Positions 48,820-62,333 are shown, numbered from the stretch's first letter. The stretch: DNA of 64,000 nucleotides from Eledone cirrhosa (GCA_964016885.1 OZ024743.1:183125396-183189395), one strand, 5' to 3'. The notes: a model not told the origin generated them from the letters alone. Numbers and translations are program-made.

Positions 48820-48999
48820 TGTTTCTACTTTTGGCACAAGGCCAGCAATTACCCAGTGCATTACTGGTACTTTATTTTATCGACCCCGTAAGGATGAAAG
48901 GCAAAGTCAACCTCGGCGGTATTTGAACTCAGATCGTAAAAGGGACGCAACTATGCTGGAAAGCATGGCGTCCAACCCTCTACCGATACTGCCAATCCA
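48820..48999 (-). mobile_element. tRNA-derived SINE, type A (A3 variant)
   Basis: A3 markers including GGGACGCAAC and the doubled GGCATAG flank. Counterpart of the copy at 38452, offset 10,368 bp. Confidence 0.88.
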
Positions 49000-50875
49000 G
49001 ACATATAATATATATGGCATAGACATATAATATATATGGCATAGACATATAATATATATGGTATAGACATATAATATATATGGTATAGACATATAATGTA
49101 TATGGTATAGACATATAATGTATATGGTATAGACATATAATGTATATGGTATAGACATATAATGTATATGGTATAGACATATAATATATATGGTATAGAC
49201 ATATAATATATATGGTATAGACATATAATATATATGGTATAGACATATAATATATATGGTATAGACATGTAATATATATGGTATAGACATATAATATATA
49301 TGGTATAGACATATAATATATATGGTATAGACATATAATATATATGGTATAGACATATAATATATATGGTATAGACATATAATATATATGGTATAGACAT
49401 GTAATATATATGGTATAGACATATAATATATATAGTATAGACATATAATATATATGGTATAGACATATAATATATATGGTATAGACATATAATATATATG
49501 GTATAGACATATAATATATATGGTATAGACATATAATATATATGGTATAGACATATAATATATATGGTATAGACATGTAATATATATGGTATAGACATAA
49601 TATATATGGTATAGACATATAATATATATGGTATAGACATATAATATATATAGTATAGACATATAATATATATGGTATAGACATATAATATATATGGTAT
49701 AGACATATAATGTATATGGTATGGACATATAATATATATGGTATAGACATATAATATATATGGTATAGACATATAATATATATGGTATAGACATATAATA
49801 TATATGGTATAGACATAATATATATGGTATAGACATATAATATATATAGTATAGACATATAATGTATATAGTATAGACATATAATATATATGGTATAGGC
49901 ATGTAATATATATGATATAGACATATAATATATATGGTATAGAAATATAATGTATATAGTATAGACATATAATGTATATGGTATAGACATATAATATATA
50001 TGGTATAGACATATAATATATATAGTATAGACATATAATGTATATGGTATAGACATATAATATATATGGTATAGACATATAATATATATGGTATAGACAT
50101 ATAATATATATAGTATAGACATATAATATATATAGTATAGACATATAATGTATATAGTATAGACATATAATGTATATAGTATAGACATATAATGTATATA
50201 GTATAGACATATAATGTATATGGTATAGACATATAATATATATGGTATGGACATATAATATATATGGTATAGACATATAATATATATAGTATAGACATAT
50301 AATATATATGGTATGGACATACAATATATATGGTATAGACATATAATATATATAGTATAGACATGTAATATATATGGTATAGACATGTAATATATATGGT
50401 ATAGACATATAATATATATGGTATAGACATATAATATATATGGTATAGACATATAATATATATGGTATAGACATATAATATATATGGTATAGACATATAA
50501 TATATATAGTATAGACATGTAATATATATGGTATAGACATGTAATATATATGGTATAGACATATAATGTATATAGTATAGACATATAATATATATGGTAT
50601 AGACATATAATATATATGGTATAGACATATAATATATATGGTATAGACATGTAATATATATGGTATAGACATATAATGTATATAGTATAGACATATAATA
50701 TATATGGTATAGACATATAATATATATGGTATAGACATATAATGTATATAGTATAGACATATAATGTATATAGTATAGACATATAATGTATATAGTATAG
50801 ACATATAATGTATATAGTATAGACATATAATGTATATAGTATAGACATATAATATATATGGTATAGACATATAAT

Positions 50876-51060
50876 TGTTTCTACTTTTGGCACAAGGCCA
50901 GCAATTACCCAGTGCATTACTGGTACTTTATTTTATCGACCCCGTAAGGATGAAAGGCAAAGTTAACCTCGGCGGGATTTGAACTCAGAATGGCAAAGAC
51001 CGTAACTCTATGCGTCAAAGCATGGCGTCCGACCCTCTACCGATACTGCCAATCCATCGC
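50876..51060 (-). mobile_element. tRNA-derived SINE, type B (B3 variant)
   Basis: B3 tail and the ATATAAGATATATAG flank. It stands 1,398 bp before the second LINE fragment, 220 bp (ten 22-bp units) less than the matching gap in the third LINE unit. Confidence 0.88.
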
Positions 51061-52273
51061 ATATATGGTATAGACATATAATATATATAGTATAGACATA
51101 TAAGATATATAGTATAGACATATAATATATATGGTATAGACATATAATGTATATAGTATAGACTTATAATATATATGGTATAGACATATAATATATATGG
51201 TATAGACATATAATGTATATAGTATAGACATATAATATATATGGTATAGACATATAATGTATATAGTATAGACATATAATATATATGGTATAGACATGTA
51301 ATATATATGGTATAGACATGTAATATATATGGTATAGACATATAATATATATGGTATAGACATATAATATATATGGTATAGACATATAATGTATATAGTA
51401 TAGACATATAATATATATGGTATTGACATATAATATATATGGTATAGACATATGATATATATAGTATAGACATGTAATGTATATAGTATAGACATATAAT
51501 ATATATGGTATAGACATATAATATATATGGTATAGACATATAATATATATGGTATAGACATATAATATATATGGTATAGACATATAATGTATATCGTATA
51601 GACATAATATATATGGTATAGACATATAATATATATGGTATAGACACATTATATATATGGTATAGACATATAATATATATGGTATAGACATATAATGTAT
51701 ATAGTATAGACATATAATGTATATAGTATATACATATAATATATATGGTATAGACATATAATATATATGGTATAGACATATAATATATATGGTATAGACA
51801 TATAATATATATAGTATAGACATATAATGTATATAATATAGACATATAATGTATATAATATAGACATATAATATATATGGTATAGACACATTATATATAT
51901 GGTATAGACATATAATATATATGGTATAGACATATAATATATATGGTATAGACATATAATATATATGGTATAGACATATAATATATATGGTATAGACATA
52001 TAATATATATGGTATAGACATATAATATATATGGTATAGACATATAATATATATGGTATAGACATATAATATATATGGTATAGACATATAATATATATAG
52101 TATAGACATATAATATATATAGTATAGGCATATAATGTATATAGTATAGACATATAATGTATATAGTATAGACATATAATGTATATGGTATAGACATATA
52201 ATATATATGGTATAGACATATAATATATATGGTATAGACATATAATATATATGGTATAGACATATAATATATA

Positions 52274-52870
52274 GAGGGTTCTATAGAAATAGTGGACAGC
52301 TTCCGTTATCTGGGTGACAAAATCAGCAGTGGGGGAGGGTGCTCTGAAAGTACAGTAGCTAGAGTCAGAACTGGATGGAAAAAGTTCAGAGAGCTTATAC
52401 CACTATTAGCCGCTAGAGGGTTCTCCCTAAAAATGAAAGGCAGGTTATACGATGCCTGCATACGAACAGCAATGCTGCATGGCAGTGAGACCTGGGCATT
52501 GTGTGCAGAGGATATACGCAGACTAGAGAGGAACGAAGCTTGCATGCTCCGCTGGATGTGCAATAGTAATATACGTGAACGGCAAAGCATAAACGAACTA
52601 AGGAAAAAATTAGAAATAAGAGGGATCAGATGTTGTTTACTCGAGAGAAGGCTACGTTGGTACGGTCACGTGATGCGCATGAAAGACGACAGCTGTATAA
52701 CAAAGTGCAGGGCAATAAAGATAGACGGTAGCCACGGAGTAGGCAGACCCAGAAAAACATGGGACGAGCTGATAAATTCCGACCTCACACGCTTACACCT
52801 CTCCAAGACAATGTCACTGGACCGAGACCTTTGGCGGTACTCAGTAATAGAGAAGACCCGCCTTACCTAA
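52274..52870 (+). pseudogene. C-terminal fragment of a LINE reverse-transcriptase protein, array copy 2
   Basis: The predicted protein is identical to that of copy 1 (44769-45365). It is open from the truncation point to TAA at 52870, with the same GTG at 52292 that is not a true start. The reverse-transcriptase catalytic core is missing. The identity with copy 1 reflects copying with the satellite, not selection on the protein. Confidence 0.85.
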
Positions 52871-53042
52871 ATACAAAGTAAAAACCTACTACAGTCAGTA
52901 GGCACCTCTATCAAAACACACCCCCCGTCCCACCACCTCCACCCCACCCACACCGCCCCTTTCAATGTAAAGTTATGTTGGTCCCACAACATCCAGGCCG
53001 AAACAAATGAGATCGTGTAGGTGTCACGACAAAAAACACACA

Positions 53043-53267
53043 GTCCACGCTGTAAATGTGGCCTTGTAGGCAACACGGTAAAAACCTCCCAGCCCCACAC
53101 TGTAAATGTGGTTGGTGTTAGGAAGGGCATCCAGCTGTAGAAAACCCGCCAGACAGTCCACGCTGTAATGTGGCCGTGTAGGCAACACGGTAAAAACCTC
53201 CCAGCCCCACACTGTAAATGTGGTTGGTGTTAGGAAGGGCATCCAACTGTAGAAAACCCGCCAGACA
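53043..53267 (+). repeat. 113-bp tandem duplication in the LINE 3' UTR, copy 2
   Basis: Same two-copy structure as in array copy 1, including the one-base shorter second half. Confidence 0.85.
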
Positions 53268-55356
53268 GTCCTATGCGAGCAAGACAACCACTCTTGCCTC
53301 AAGTGGGAAAACCCCCGTCCAAACCCATGCAAGCGTGGAACACGGACGCTAAACCTGATGATGATGATGATGATGATGATGGTATAGACATATAATATAT
53401 ATGGTATAGACATATAATATATATGGTATAGACATGTAATATATATGGTATAGACATATAATATATATGGTATAGACATATAATATATATGGTATAGACA
53501 TATAATGTATATAGTATAGACATATAATATATATGGTATTGAAATATAATATATATATGGTATAGACATATAATATATATAGTATAGACATGTAATGTAT
53601 ATAGTATAGACATATAATATATATGGTATAGACATATAATATATATGGTATAGACATATAATATATATAGTATAGACATATAATATATATGGTATAGACA
53701 TATAATATATATGGTTTAGACATATAATATATATGGTATAGACATATAATATATATGGTATAGACATATAATATATATGGTATAGACATATAATGTATAT
53801 GGTATAGACATAATATATATGGTATAGACATATAATATATATGGTATAGACACATTATATATATGGTATAGACATATAATATATATGGTATAGACATATA
53901 ATGTATATAGTATAGACATATAATGTATATAGTATAGACATATAATGTATATAGTATAGACATATAATATATATGGTATAGACATATAATATATATGGTA
54001 TAGACATATAATATATATGGTATAGACATATAATATATATGGTATAGACATATAATATATATAGTATAGACATATAATGTATATAATATAGACATATAAT
54101 ATATATGGTATAGACATATAATATATATGGTATAGACATATAATATATATGGTATAGACATATAATATATATGGTATAGACATATAATATATATGGTATA
54201 GACATATAATATATATAGTATAGACATATAATGTATATGGTATAGACATATAATATATATGGTATAGACACATTATATATATATGGTATAGACATATAAT
54301 ATATATGGTATAGACATATAATATATATGGTATAGACATATAATGTATATAGTATAGACATATAATATATATGGTATAGACACATTATATATATGGTATA
54401 GACATATAATATATATGGTATAGACATATAATATATATGCTATAGACATATAATATATATGGTATAGACATATAATATATATGGTATAGACATATAATAT
54501 ATATGGTATAGACATATAATGTATATGGTATAGACATATAATATATATAGTATAGACATATAATATATATGGTATAGACATATAATATATATAGTATAGA
54601 CATATAATGTATATAGTATAGACATATAATGTATATAGTATAGACATATAATATATATGGTATAGACATATAATATATATGGTATAGACATATAATATAT
54701 ATGGTATAGACATATAATATATATGGTATAGACATATAATATATATGGTTTAGACATATAATATATATTGTTTAGACATATAATATATATGGTATAGACA
54801 TATAATATATATGGTATAGACATATAATATATATGGTATAGACATATAATATATATGGTATAGACATATAATATATATGGTATAGACATATAATATATAT
54901 GGTATAGACATGTAATATATATGGTATTGACATATAATATATATGGTATAGACATATAATGTATATAGTATAGACATGTAATATATATGGTATAGACATA
55001 TAATGTATATAGTATAGACATATAATGTATATAGTATAGACATACAATATATATGGTATAGACATATAATATATATGGTATAGACATATAATGTATATAG
55101 TATAGACATATAATGTATATAGTATAGACATATAATGTATATAGTATAGACATATAATGTATATAGTATAGACATATAATATATATAGTATAGACATATC
55201 ATGTATATAGTATAGACATATCATGTATATAGTATAGACATATAATATATATGGTATGGACATATAATGTATATGGTATGGACATATAATATATATGGTA
55301 TGGACATATAATATATATGGTATAGACATGTAATATATATAGTATAGACATATAAT

Positions 55357-55536
55357 TGTTTCTACTTTTGGCACAAGGCCAGCAATTACCCAGTGCATTA
55401 CTGGTACTTTATTTTATCGACCCCGTAAGGATGAAAGGCAAATTCAACCTCGGCGGTATTTGAACTCAGATCGTAAAAGGGACGCAACTATGCTGGAAAG
55501 CATGGCGTCCAACCCTCTACCGATACTGCCAATCCA
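55357..55536 (-). mobile_element. tRNA-derived SINE, type A (A3 variant)
   Basis: A3 markers. Private change: GGCAAATTCAACC where other A copies read GGCAAAGTCAACC. Confidence 0.88.
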
Positions 55537-57403
55537 GACATATAATATATATGGCATAGACATATAATATATATGGCATAGACATATAATATATATGGTA
55601 TAGACATATAATATATATGGTATAGACATATAATGTATATGGTATAGACATATAATGTATATGGTATAGACATATAATGTATATGGTATAGACATATAAT
55701 ATATATGGTATAGACATATAATATATATGGTATAGACATATAATATATATGGTATAGACATATAATATATATGGTATAGACATGTAATATATATGGTATA
55801 GACATATAATATATATGGTATAGACATATAATATATATGGTATAGACATATAATATATATGGTATAGACATATAATATATATGGTATAGACATATAATAT
55901 ATATGGTATAGACATGTAATATATATGGTATAGATATATAGTATAGACATATAATATATATGGTATAGACATATAATATATATGGTATAGACATATAATA
56001 TATATGGTATAGACATATAATATATATGGTATAGACATATAATATATATGGTATAGACATATAATATATATGGTATAGACATGTAATATATATGGTATAG
56101 ACATAATATATATGGTATAGACATATAATATATATGGTATAGACATATAATATATATAGTATAGACATATAATATATATGGTATAGACATATAATATATA
56201 TGGTATAGACATATAATGTATATGGTATGGACATATAATATATATGGTATAGACATATAATATATATGGTATAGACATATAATATATATGGTATAGACAT
56301 ATAATATATATGGTATAGACATAATATATATGGTATAGACATATAATATATATAGTATAGACATATAATGTATATAGTATAGACATATAATATATATGGT
56401 ATAGACATGTAATATATATGATATAGACATATAATATATATGGTATAGAAATATAATGTATATAGTATAGACATATAATGTATATAGTATAGACATATAA
56501 TGTATATGGTATAGACATATAATATATATGGTATAGACATATAATATATATAGTATAGACATATAATGTATATGGTATAGACATATAATATATATGGTAT
56601 AGACATATAATATATATGGTATAGACATATAATATATATAGTATAGACATATAATATATATAGTATAGACATATAATGTATATAGTATAGACATATAATG
56701 TATATAGTATAGACATATAATGTATATAGTATAGACATATAATGTATATGGTATAGACATATAATGTATATGGTATGGACATATAATATATATGGTATAG
56801 ACATATAATATATATAGTATAGACATATAATATATATGGTATGGACATACAATATATATGGTATAGACATATAATATATATAGTATAGACATGTAATATA
56901 TATGGTATAGACATGTAATATATATGGTATAGACATATAATATATATGGTATAGACATATAATATATATGGTATAGACATATAATATATATGGTATAGAC
57001 ATATAATATATATGGTATAGACATATAATATATATAGTATAGACATGTAATATATATGGTATAGACATGTAATATATATGGTATAGACATATAATGTATA
57101 TAGTATAGACATATAATATATATGGTATAGACATATAATATATATGGTATAGACATATAATATATATGGTATAGACATGTAATATATATGGTATAGACAT
57201 ATAATGTATATAGTATAGACATATAATATATATGGTATAGACATATAATATATATGGTATAGACATATAATGTATATAGTATAGACATATAATGTATATA
57301 GTATAGACATATAATGTATATAGTATAGACATATAATGTATATAGTATAGACATATAATGTATATAGTATAGACATATAATATATATGGTATAGACATAT
57401 AAT

Positions 57404-57588
57404 TGTTTCTACTTTTGGCACAAGGCCAGCAATTACCCAGTGCATTACTGGTACTTTATTTTATCGACCCCGTAAGGATGAAAGGCAAAGTTAACCTCGG
57501 CGGGATTTGAACTCAGAATGGCAAAGACCGTAACTCTATGCGTCAAAGCATGGCGTCCGACCCTCTACCGATACTGCCAATCCATCGC
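57404..57588 (-). mobile_element. tRNA-derived SINE, type B (B3 variant)
   Basis: B3 markers. It stands 1,618 bp before the third LINE fragment, 22 bp less than the matching gap in the first LINE unit. Confidence 0.88.
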
Positions 57589-59021
57589 ATATATGGTATA
57601 GACATATAATATATATAGTATAGACATATAAGATATATAGTATAGACATATAATATATATGGTATAGACATATAATGTATATAGTATAGACTTATAATAT
57701 ATATGGTATAGACATATAATATATATGGTATAGACATATAATGTATATAGTATAGACATATAATATATATGGTATAGACATATAATGTATATAGTATAGA
57801 CATATAATATATATGGTATAGACATGTAATATATATGGTATAGACATGTAATATATATGGTATAGACATATAATATATATGGTATAGACATATAATATAT
57901 ATGGTATAGACATATAATGTATATAGTATAGACATATAATATATATGGTATTGACATATAATATATATGGTATAGACATATGATATATATAGTATAGACA
58001 TGTAATGTATATAGTATAGACATATAATATATATGGTATAGACATATAATATATATGGTATAGACATATAATATATATGGTATAGACATATAATATATAT
58101 GGTATAGACATATAATGTATATGGTATAGACATAATATATATGGTATAGACATATAATATATATGGTATAGACACATTATATATATGGTATAGACATATA
58201 ATATATATGGTATAGACATATAATGTATATAGTATAGACATATAATGTATATAGTATATACATATAATATATATGGTATAGACATATAATATATATGGTA
58301 TAGACATATAATATATATGGTATAGACATATAATATATATAGTATAGACATATAATGTATATAATATAGACATATAATGTATATAATATAGACATATAAT
58401 ATATATGGTATAGACACATTATATATATGGTATAGACATATAATATATATGGTATAGACATATAATATATATGGTATAGACATATAATATATATGGTATA
58501 GACATATAATATATATGGTATAGACATATAATATATATGGTATAGACATATAATATATATGGTATAGACATATAATATATATGGTATAGACATATAATAT
58601 ATATGGTATAGACATATAATATATATAGTATAGACATATAATATATATGGTATAGACATATAATATATATAGTATAGGCATATAATGTATATAGTATAGA
58701 CATATAATGTATATAGTATAGACATATAATATATATGGTATAGACATATAATATATATGGTATAGACATATAATATATATGGTATAGACATATAATATAT
58801 ATGGTATAGACATATAATATATATGGTATAGACACATTATATATATGGTATAGACATATAATGTATATGGTATAGACATATAATGTATATGGTATAGACA
58901 TATAATATATATGGTATAGACATGTAATATATATAGTATAGACATATAATGTATATGGTATAGACATATAATATATATGGTATAGACATATAATATATAT
59001 GGTATAGACATATAATATATA

Positions 59022-59618
59022 GAGGGTTCTATAGAAATAGTGGACAGCTTCCGTTATCTGGGTGACAAAATCAGCAGTGGGGGAGGGTGCTCTGAAAGTA
59101 CAGTAGCTAGAGTCAGAACTGGATGGAAAAAGTTCAGAGAGCTTAAACCACTATTAGCCGCTAGAGGGTTCTCCCTAAAAATGAAAGGCAGGTTATACGA
59201 TGCCTGCATACGAACAGCAATGCTGCATGGCAGTGAGACCTGGGCATTGTGTGCAGAGGATATACGCAGACTAGAGAGGAACGAAGCTTGCATGCTCCGC
59301 TGGATATGCAATAGTAATATACGTGAACGGCAAAGCATAAACGAACTAAGGAAAAAATTAGAAATAAGAGGGATCAGATGTTGTTTACTCGAGAGAAGGC
59401 TACGTTGGTACGGTCACGTGATGCGCATGAAAGACGACAGCTGTATAACAAAGTGCAGGGCAATAAAGATAGACGGTAGCCACGGAGTAGGCAGACCCAG
59501 AAAAACATGGGACGAGCTGATAAATTCCGACCTCACACGCTTACACCTCTCCAAGACAATGTCACTGGACCGAGACCTTTGGCGGTACTCAGTAATAGAG
59601 AAGACCCGCCTTACCTAA
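59022..59618 (+). pseudogene. C-terminal fragment of a LINE reverse-transcriptase protein, array copy 3
   Basis: Same open, 5'-truncated frame as copies 1 and 2, with two amino-acid changes: isoleucine to lysine (59146) and methionine to isoleucine (59306). Of three differences seen between the copies, two are amino-acid changes in about 190 codons, which fits neutral drift of a dead fragment. Confidence 0.85.
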
Positions 59619-59790
59619 ATACAAAGTAAAAACCTACTACAGTCAGTAGGCACCTCTATCAAAACACACCCCCCGTCCCACCACCTCCACCCCACCCACA
59701 CCGCCCCTTTCAATGTAAAGTTATGTTGGTCCCACAACATCCAGGCCGAAACAAATGAGATCGTGTAGGTGTCACGACAAAAAACACACA

Positions 59791-60015
59791 GTCCACGCTG
59801 TAAATGTGGCCTTGTAGGCAACACGGTAAAAACCTCCCAGCCCCACACTGTAAATGTGGTTGGTGTTAGGAAGGGCATCCAGCTGTAGAAAACCCGCCAG
59901 ACAGTCCACGCTGTAATGTGGCCGTGTAGGCAACACGGTAAAAACCTCCCAGCCCCACACTGTAAATGTGGTTGGTGTTAGGAAGGGCATCCAACTGTAG
60001 AAAACCCGCCAGACA
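59791..60015 (+). repeat. 113-bp tandem duplication in the LINE 3' UTR, copy 3
   Basis: Same two-copy structure as in array copies 1 and 2, confirming that all three share one ancestor that carried the duplication. Confidence 0.85.
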
Positions 60016-61480
60016 GTCCTATGCGAGCAAGACAACCACTCTTGCCTCAAGTGGGAAAACCCCCGTCCAAACCCATGCAAGCGTGGAACACGGACGCTAA
60101 ACCTGATGATGATGATGATGATGATGATGGTATAGACATATAATATATATGGTATAGACATGTAATATATATGGTATAGACATATAATATATATGGTATA
60201 GACATATAATGTATATAGTATAGACATATAATATATATGGTATTGACATATAATATATATATGGTATAGACATATAATATATATAGTATAGACATGTAAT
60301 GTATATAGTATAGACATATAATATATATGGTTTAGACATATAATATATATGGTATAGACATATAATATATATGGTATAGACATATAATATATATGGTATA
60401 GACATATAATGTATATGGTATAGACATAATATATATGGTATAGACATATAATATATATGGTATAGACACATTATATATATGGTATAGACATATAATATAT
60501 ATGGTATAGACATATAATGTATATAGTATAGACATATAATGTATATAGTATAGACATATAATGTATATAGTATAGACATATAATATATATGGTATAGACA
60601 TATAATATATATGGTATAGACATATAATATATATGGTATAGACATATAATATATATAGTATAGACATATAATGTATATAATATAGACATATAATATATAT
60701 GGTATAGACATATAATATATATGGTATAGACATATAATATATATGGTATAGACATATAATATATATGGTATAGACATATAATATATATGGTATAGACATA
60801 TAATATATATAGTATAGACATATAATGTATATGGTATAGACATATAATATATATGGTATAGACACATTATATATATATGGTATAGACATATAATATATAT
60901 GGTATAGACATATAATGTATATGGTATAGACATATAATGTATATGGTATAGACATATAATGTATATGGTATAGACATATAATGTATATGGTATAGACATA
61001 TAATGTATATGGTATAGACATGTAATATATATAGTATAGACATATAATATATATGGTATAGACATATAATATATATGGTATAGACATATAATATATATGG
61101 TATAGACATATAATATATATGGTATAGACATATAATATATATGGTATAGACATATAATGTATATGGTATAGACATATAATATATATAGTATAGACATATA
61201 ATATATATGGTATAGACATATAATATATATAGTATAGACATATAATGTATATAGTATAGACATATAATGTATATAGTATAGACATATAATATATATGGTA
61301 TAGACATATAATATATATGGTATAGACATATAATATATATGGTATAGACATATAATATATATGGTATAGACACATTATATATATGGTATAGACATATAAT
61401 GTATATGGTATAGACATATAATATATATGGTATAGACACATTATATATATGGTATAGACATATAATATATATGGTATAGA

Positions 61481-62008
61481 CACATTATATATATGGTATA
61501 GACATATAATGTATATGGTATAGACATATAATGTATATGGTATAGACATATAATGTATATGGTATAGACATATAATGTATATGGTATAGACATATAATGT
61601 ATATGGTATAGACATATAATGTATATGGTATAGACATGTAATATATATAGTATAGACATATAATGTATATGGTATAGACATATAATATATATGGTATAGA
61701 CATATAATATATATGGTATAGACATATAATATATATGGTATAGACACATTATATATATGGTATAGACATATAATGTATATGGTATAGACATATAATGTAT
61801 ATGGTATAGACATATAATGTATATGGTATAGACATATAATGTATATGGTATAGACATATAATGTATATGGTATAGACATATAATGTATATGGTATAGACA
61901 TGTAATATATATAGTATAGACATATAATGTATATGGTATAGACATATAATATATATGGTATAGACATATAATATATATGGTATAGACATATAATATATAT
62001 GGTATAGA
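61481..62008. repeat. Local higher-order repeat, 264 bp (12 x 22), two copies
   Basis: Each copy starts with a CACATT variant unit (61481 and 61745), continues with six consecutive ATAATGTATATGG units, then a CATGTAATATATATAG unit and one further ATAATG unit. Nearby CACATT units at 61371 and 61437 are also spaced in multiples of 22 bp (66 and 44). Confidence 0.8.
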
Positions 62009-62117
62009 CATATAATATATATGGTATAGACATATAATATATATGGTATAGACATATAATATATATGGTATAGACATATAATATATATGGTATAGACATA
62101 TAATATATATGGTATAG

Positions 62118-62306
62118 GGCGGTAGATTGGCAGTATCGGTAGAGGGTCGGACACCATGCAATGACGTATAGAGCTACGGCCCTTGCCATTCTGAGTTCAA
62201 ATCCCGCCGAGGTTAACTTTGCCTTTCATCCTTACGGGGTCGATAAAATAAAGTACCAGTAATACACTGGGTAATTGCTGGCCTTGTGCCAAAAGTAGAA
62301 ACAATT
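62118..62306 (+). mobile_element. tRNA-derived SINE, inverted copy at the right end of the array
   Basis: Read on the plus strand: head GGCGGTAGATTGGCAGTATC (A-box-like), B box GTTCAAATCC, then the conserved body GAGGTTAACTTTGCCTTTCA and tail CTGGCCTTGTGCCAAAAGTA. It is closest to type B (GCCATTCTGAG, GTTAAC) but has many private bases and keeps a GGGCGGTAG head that all the other copies lack. It is the only SINE in this orientation. Confidence 0.88.
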
Positions 62307-62333
62307 ATATATATGGTATACCATATATATAAT
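62304..62333. repeat. 30-bp perfect palindrome at the array border
   Basis: Centred on GGTA|TACC at 62318/62319. All 15 bases of the left arm pair with the right arm. It joins a plus-orientation fragment of the satellite unit to a minus-orientation one. Confidence 0.9.

Larger units (their letters stand above)
52274..53381 (+). mobile_element. 5'-truncated LINE 3' end, array copy 2 (1,108 bp)
   Basis: Same length and same junctions as copy 1, 7,505 bp downstream. I saw one difference from copy 1 (G at 53190, T at 45685). It lies 1,398 bp after SINE B 50876. Confidence 0.88.
59022..60129 (+). mobile_element. 5'-truncated LINE 3' end, array copy 3 (1,108 bp)
   Basis: Same junctions and length as copies 1 and 2. 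Private bases: A at 59146 (T in the others) and A at 59306 (G in the others). Followed directly by GTATAGAC satellite. Confidence 0.88.
4456..62117. repeat. 22-bp AT-rich satellite array with captured SINEs and LINE fragments
   Basis: The basic unit is GACATATAATATATATGGTA plus TA (22 bp), repeated roughly 2,300 times over about 51 kb once the inserts are subtracted. Common variants are ATAATG for ATAATA, AGTATAG for GGTATAG, CATGTAAT for CATATAAT, a CACATTATATATATGG form, and units lengthened or shortened by 2 bp. Each unit holds the inverted arms CATATA and TATATG around a 3-nt ATA spacer. The minus strand of the consensus has no stop triplet in any frame, so open frames over 1,000 codons appear by chance of composition. 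Units near the left edge (4456-5000) are more varied than those inside, which is usual for satellite edges. The array is interrupted by 19 minus-strand SINE copies and three plus-strand LINE fragments. Confidence 0.97.

Noticed and set aside
4456..62117. CRISPR array
   Set aside because: Units are contiguous with no unique spacers, no cas genes are present, and the surrounding elements are eukaryotic retroelements.
4456..62117. Telomeric repeat
   Set aside because: The unit has no TTAGGG-like G-rich strand, and unique DNA lies on both sides.
4456..62117. Centromere identification via a CENP-B-box-like motif
   Set aside because: No such GC-containing 17-bp motif is visible in the 22-bp unit; a centromeric role remains possible but is not shown by the sequence.
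4404..62189. Dozens of long minus-strand open frames (up to about 1,239 codons) encoding Tyr/Ile/Met-rich repeats
   Set aside because: They follow from a 22-bp unit with no stop triplet on that strand, are open in all three frames at once, and end only at inserts or rare variants. No start context, exon signal or non-repeat domain supports a gene.
8921..62306. Functional tRNA genes at the SINE heads
   Set aside because: Only A-box-like and B-box sequences are present; the region does not give a full cloverleaf with acceptor stem, and the SINE body follows directly.
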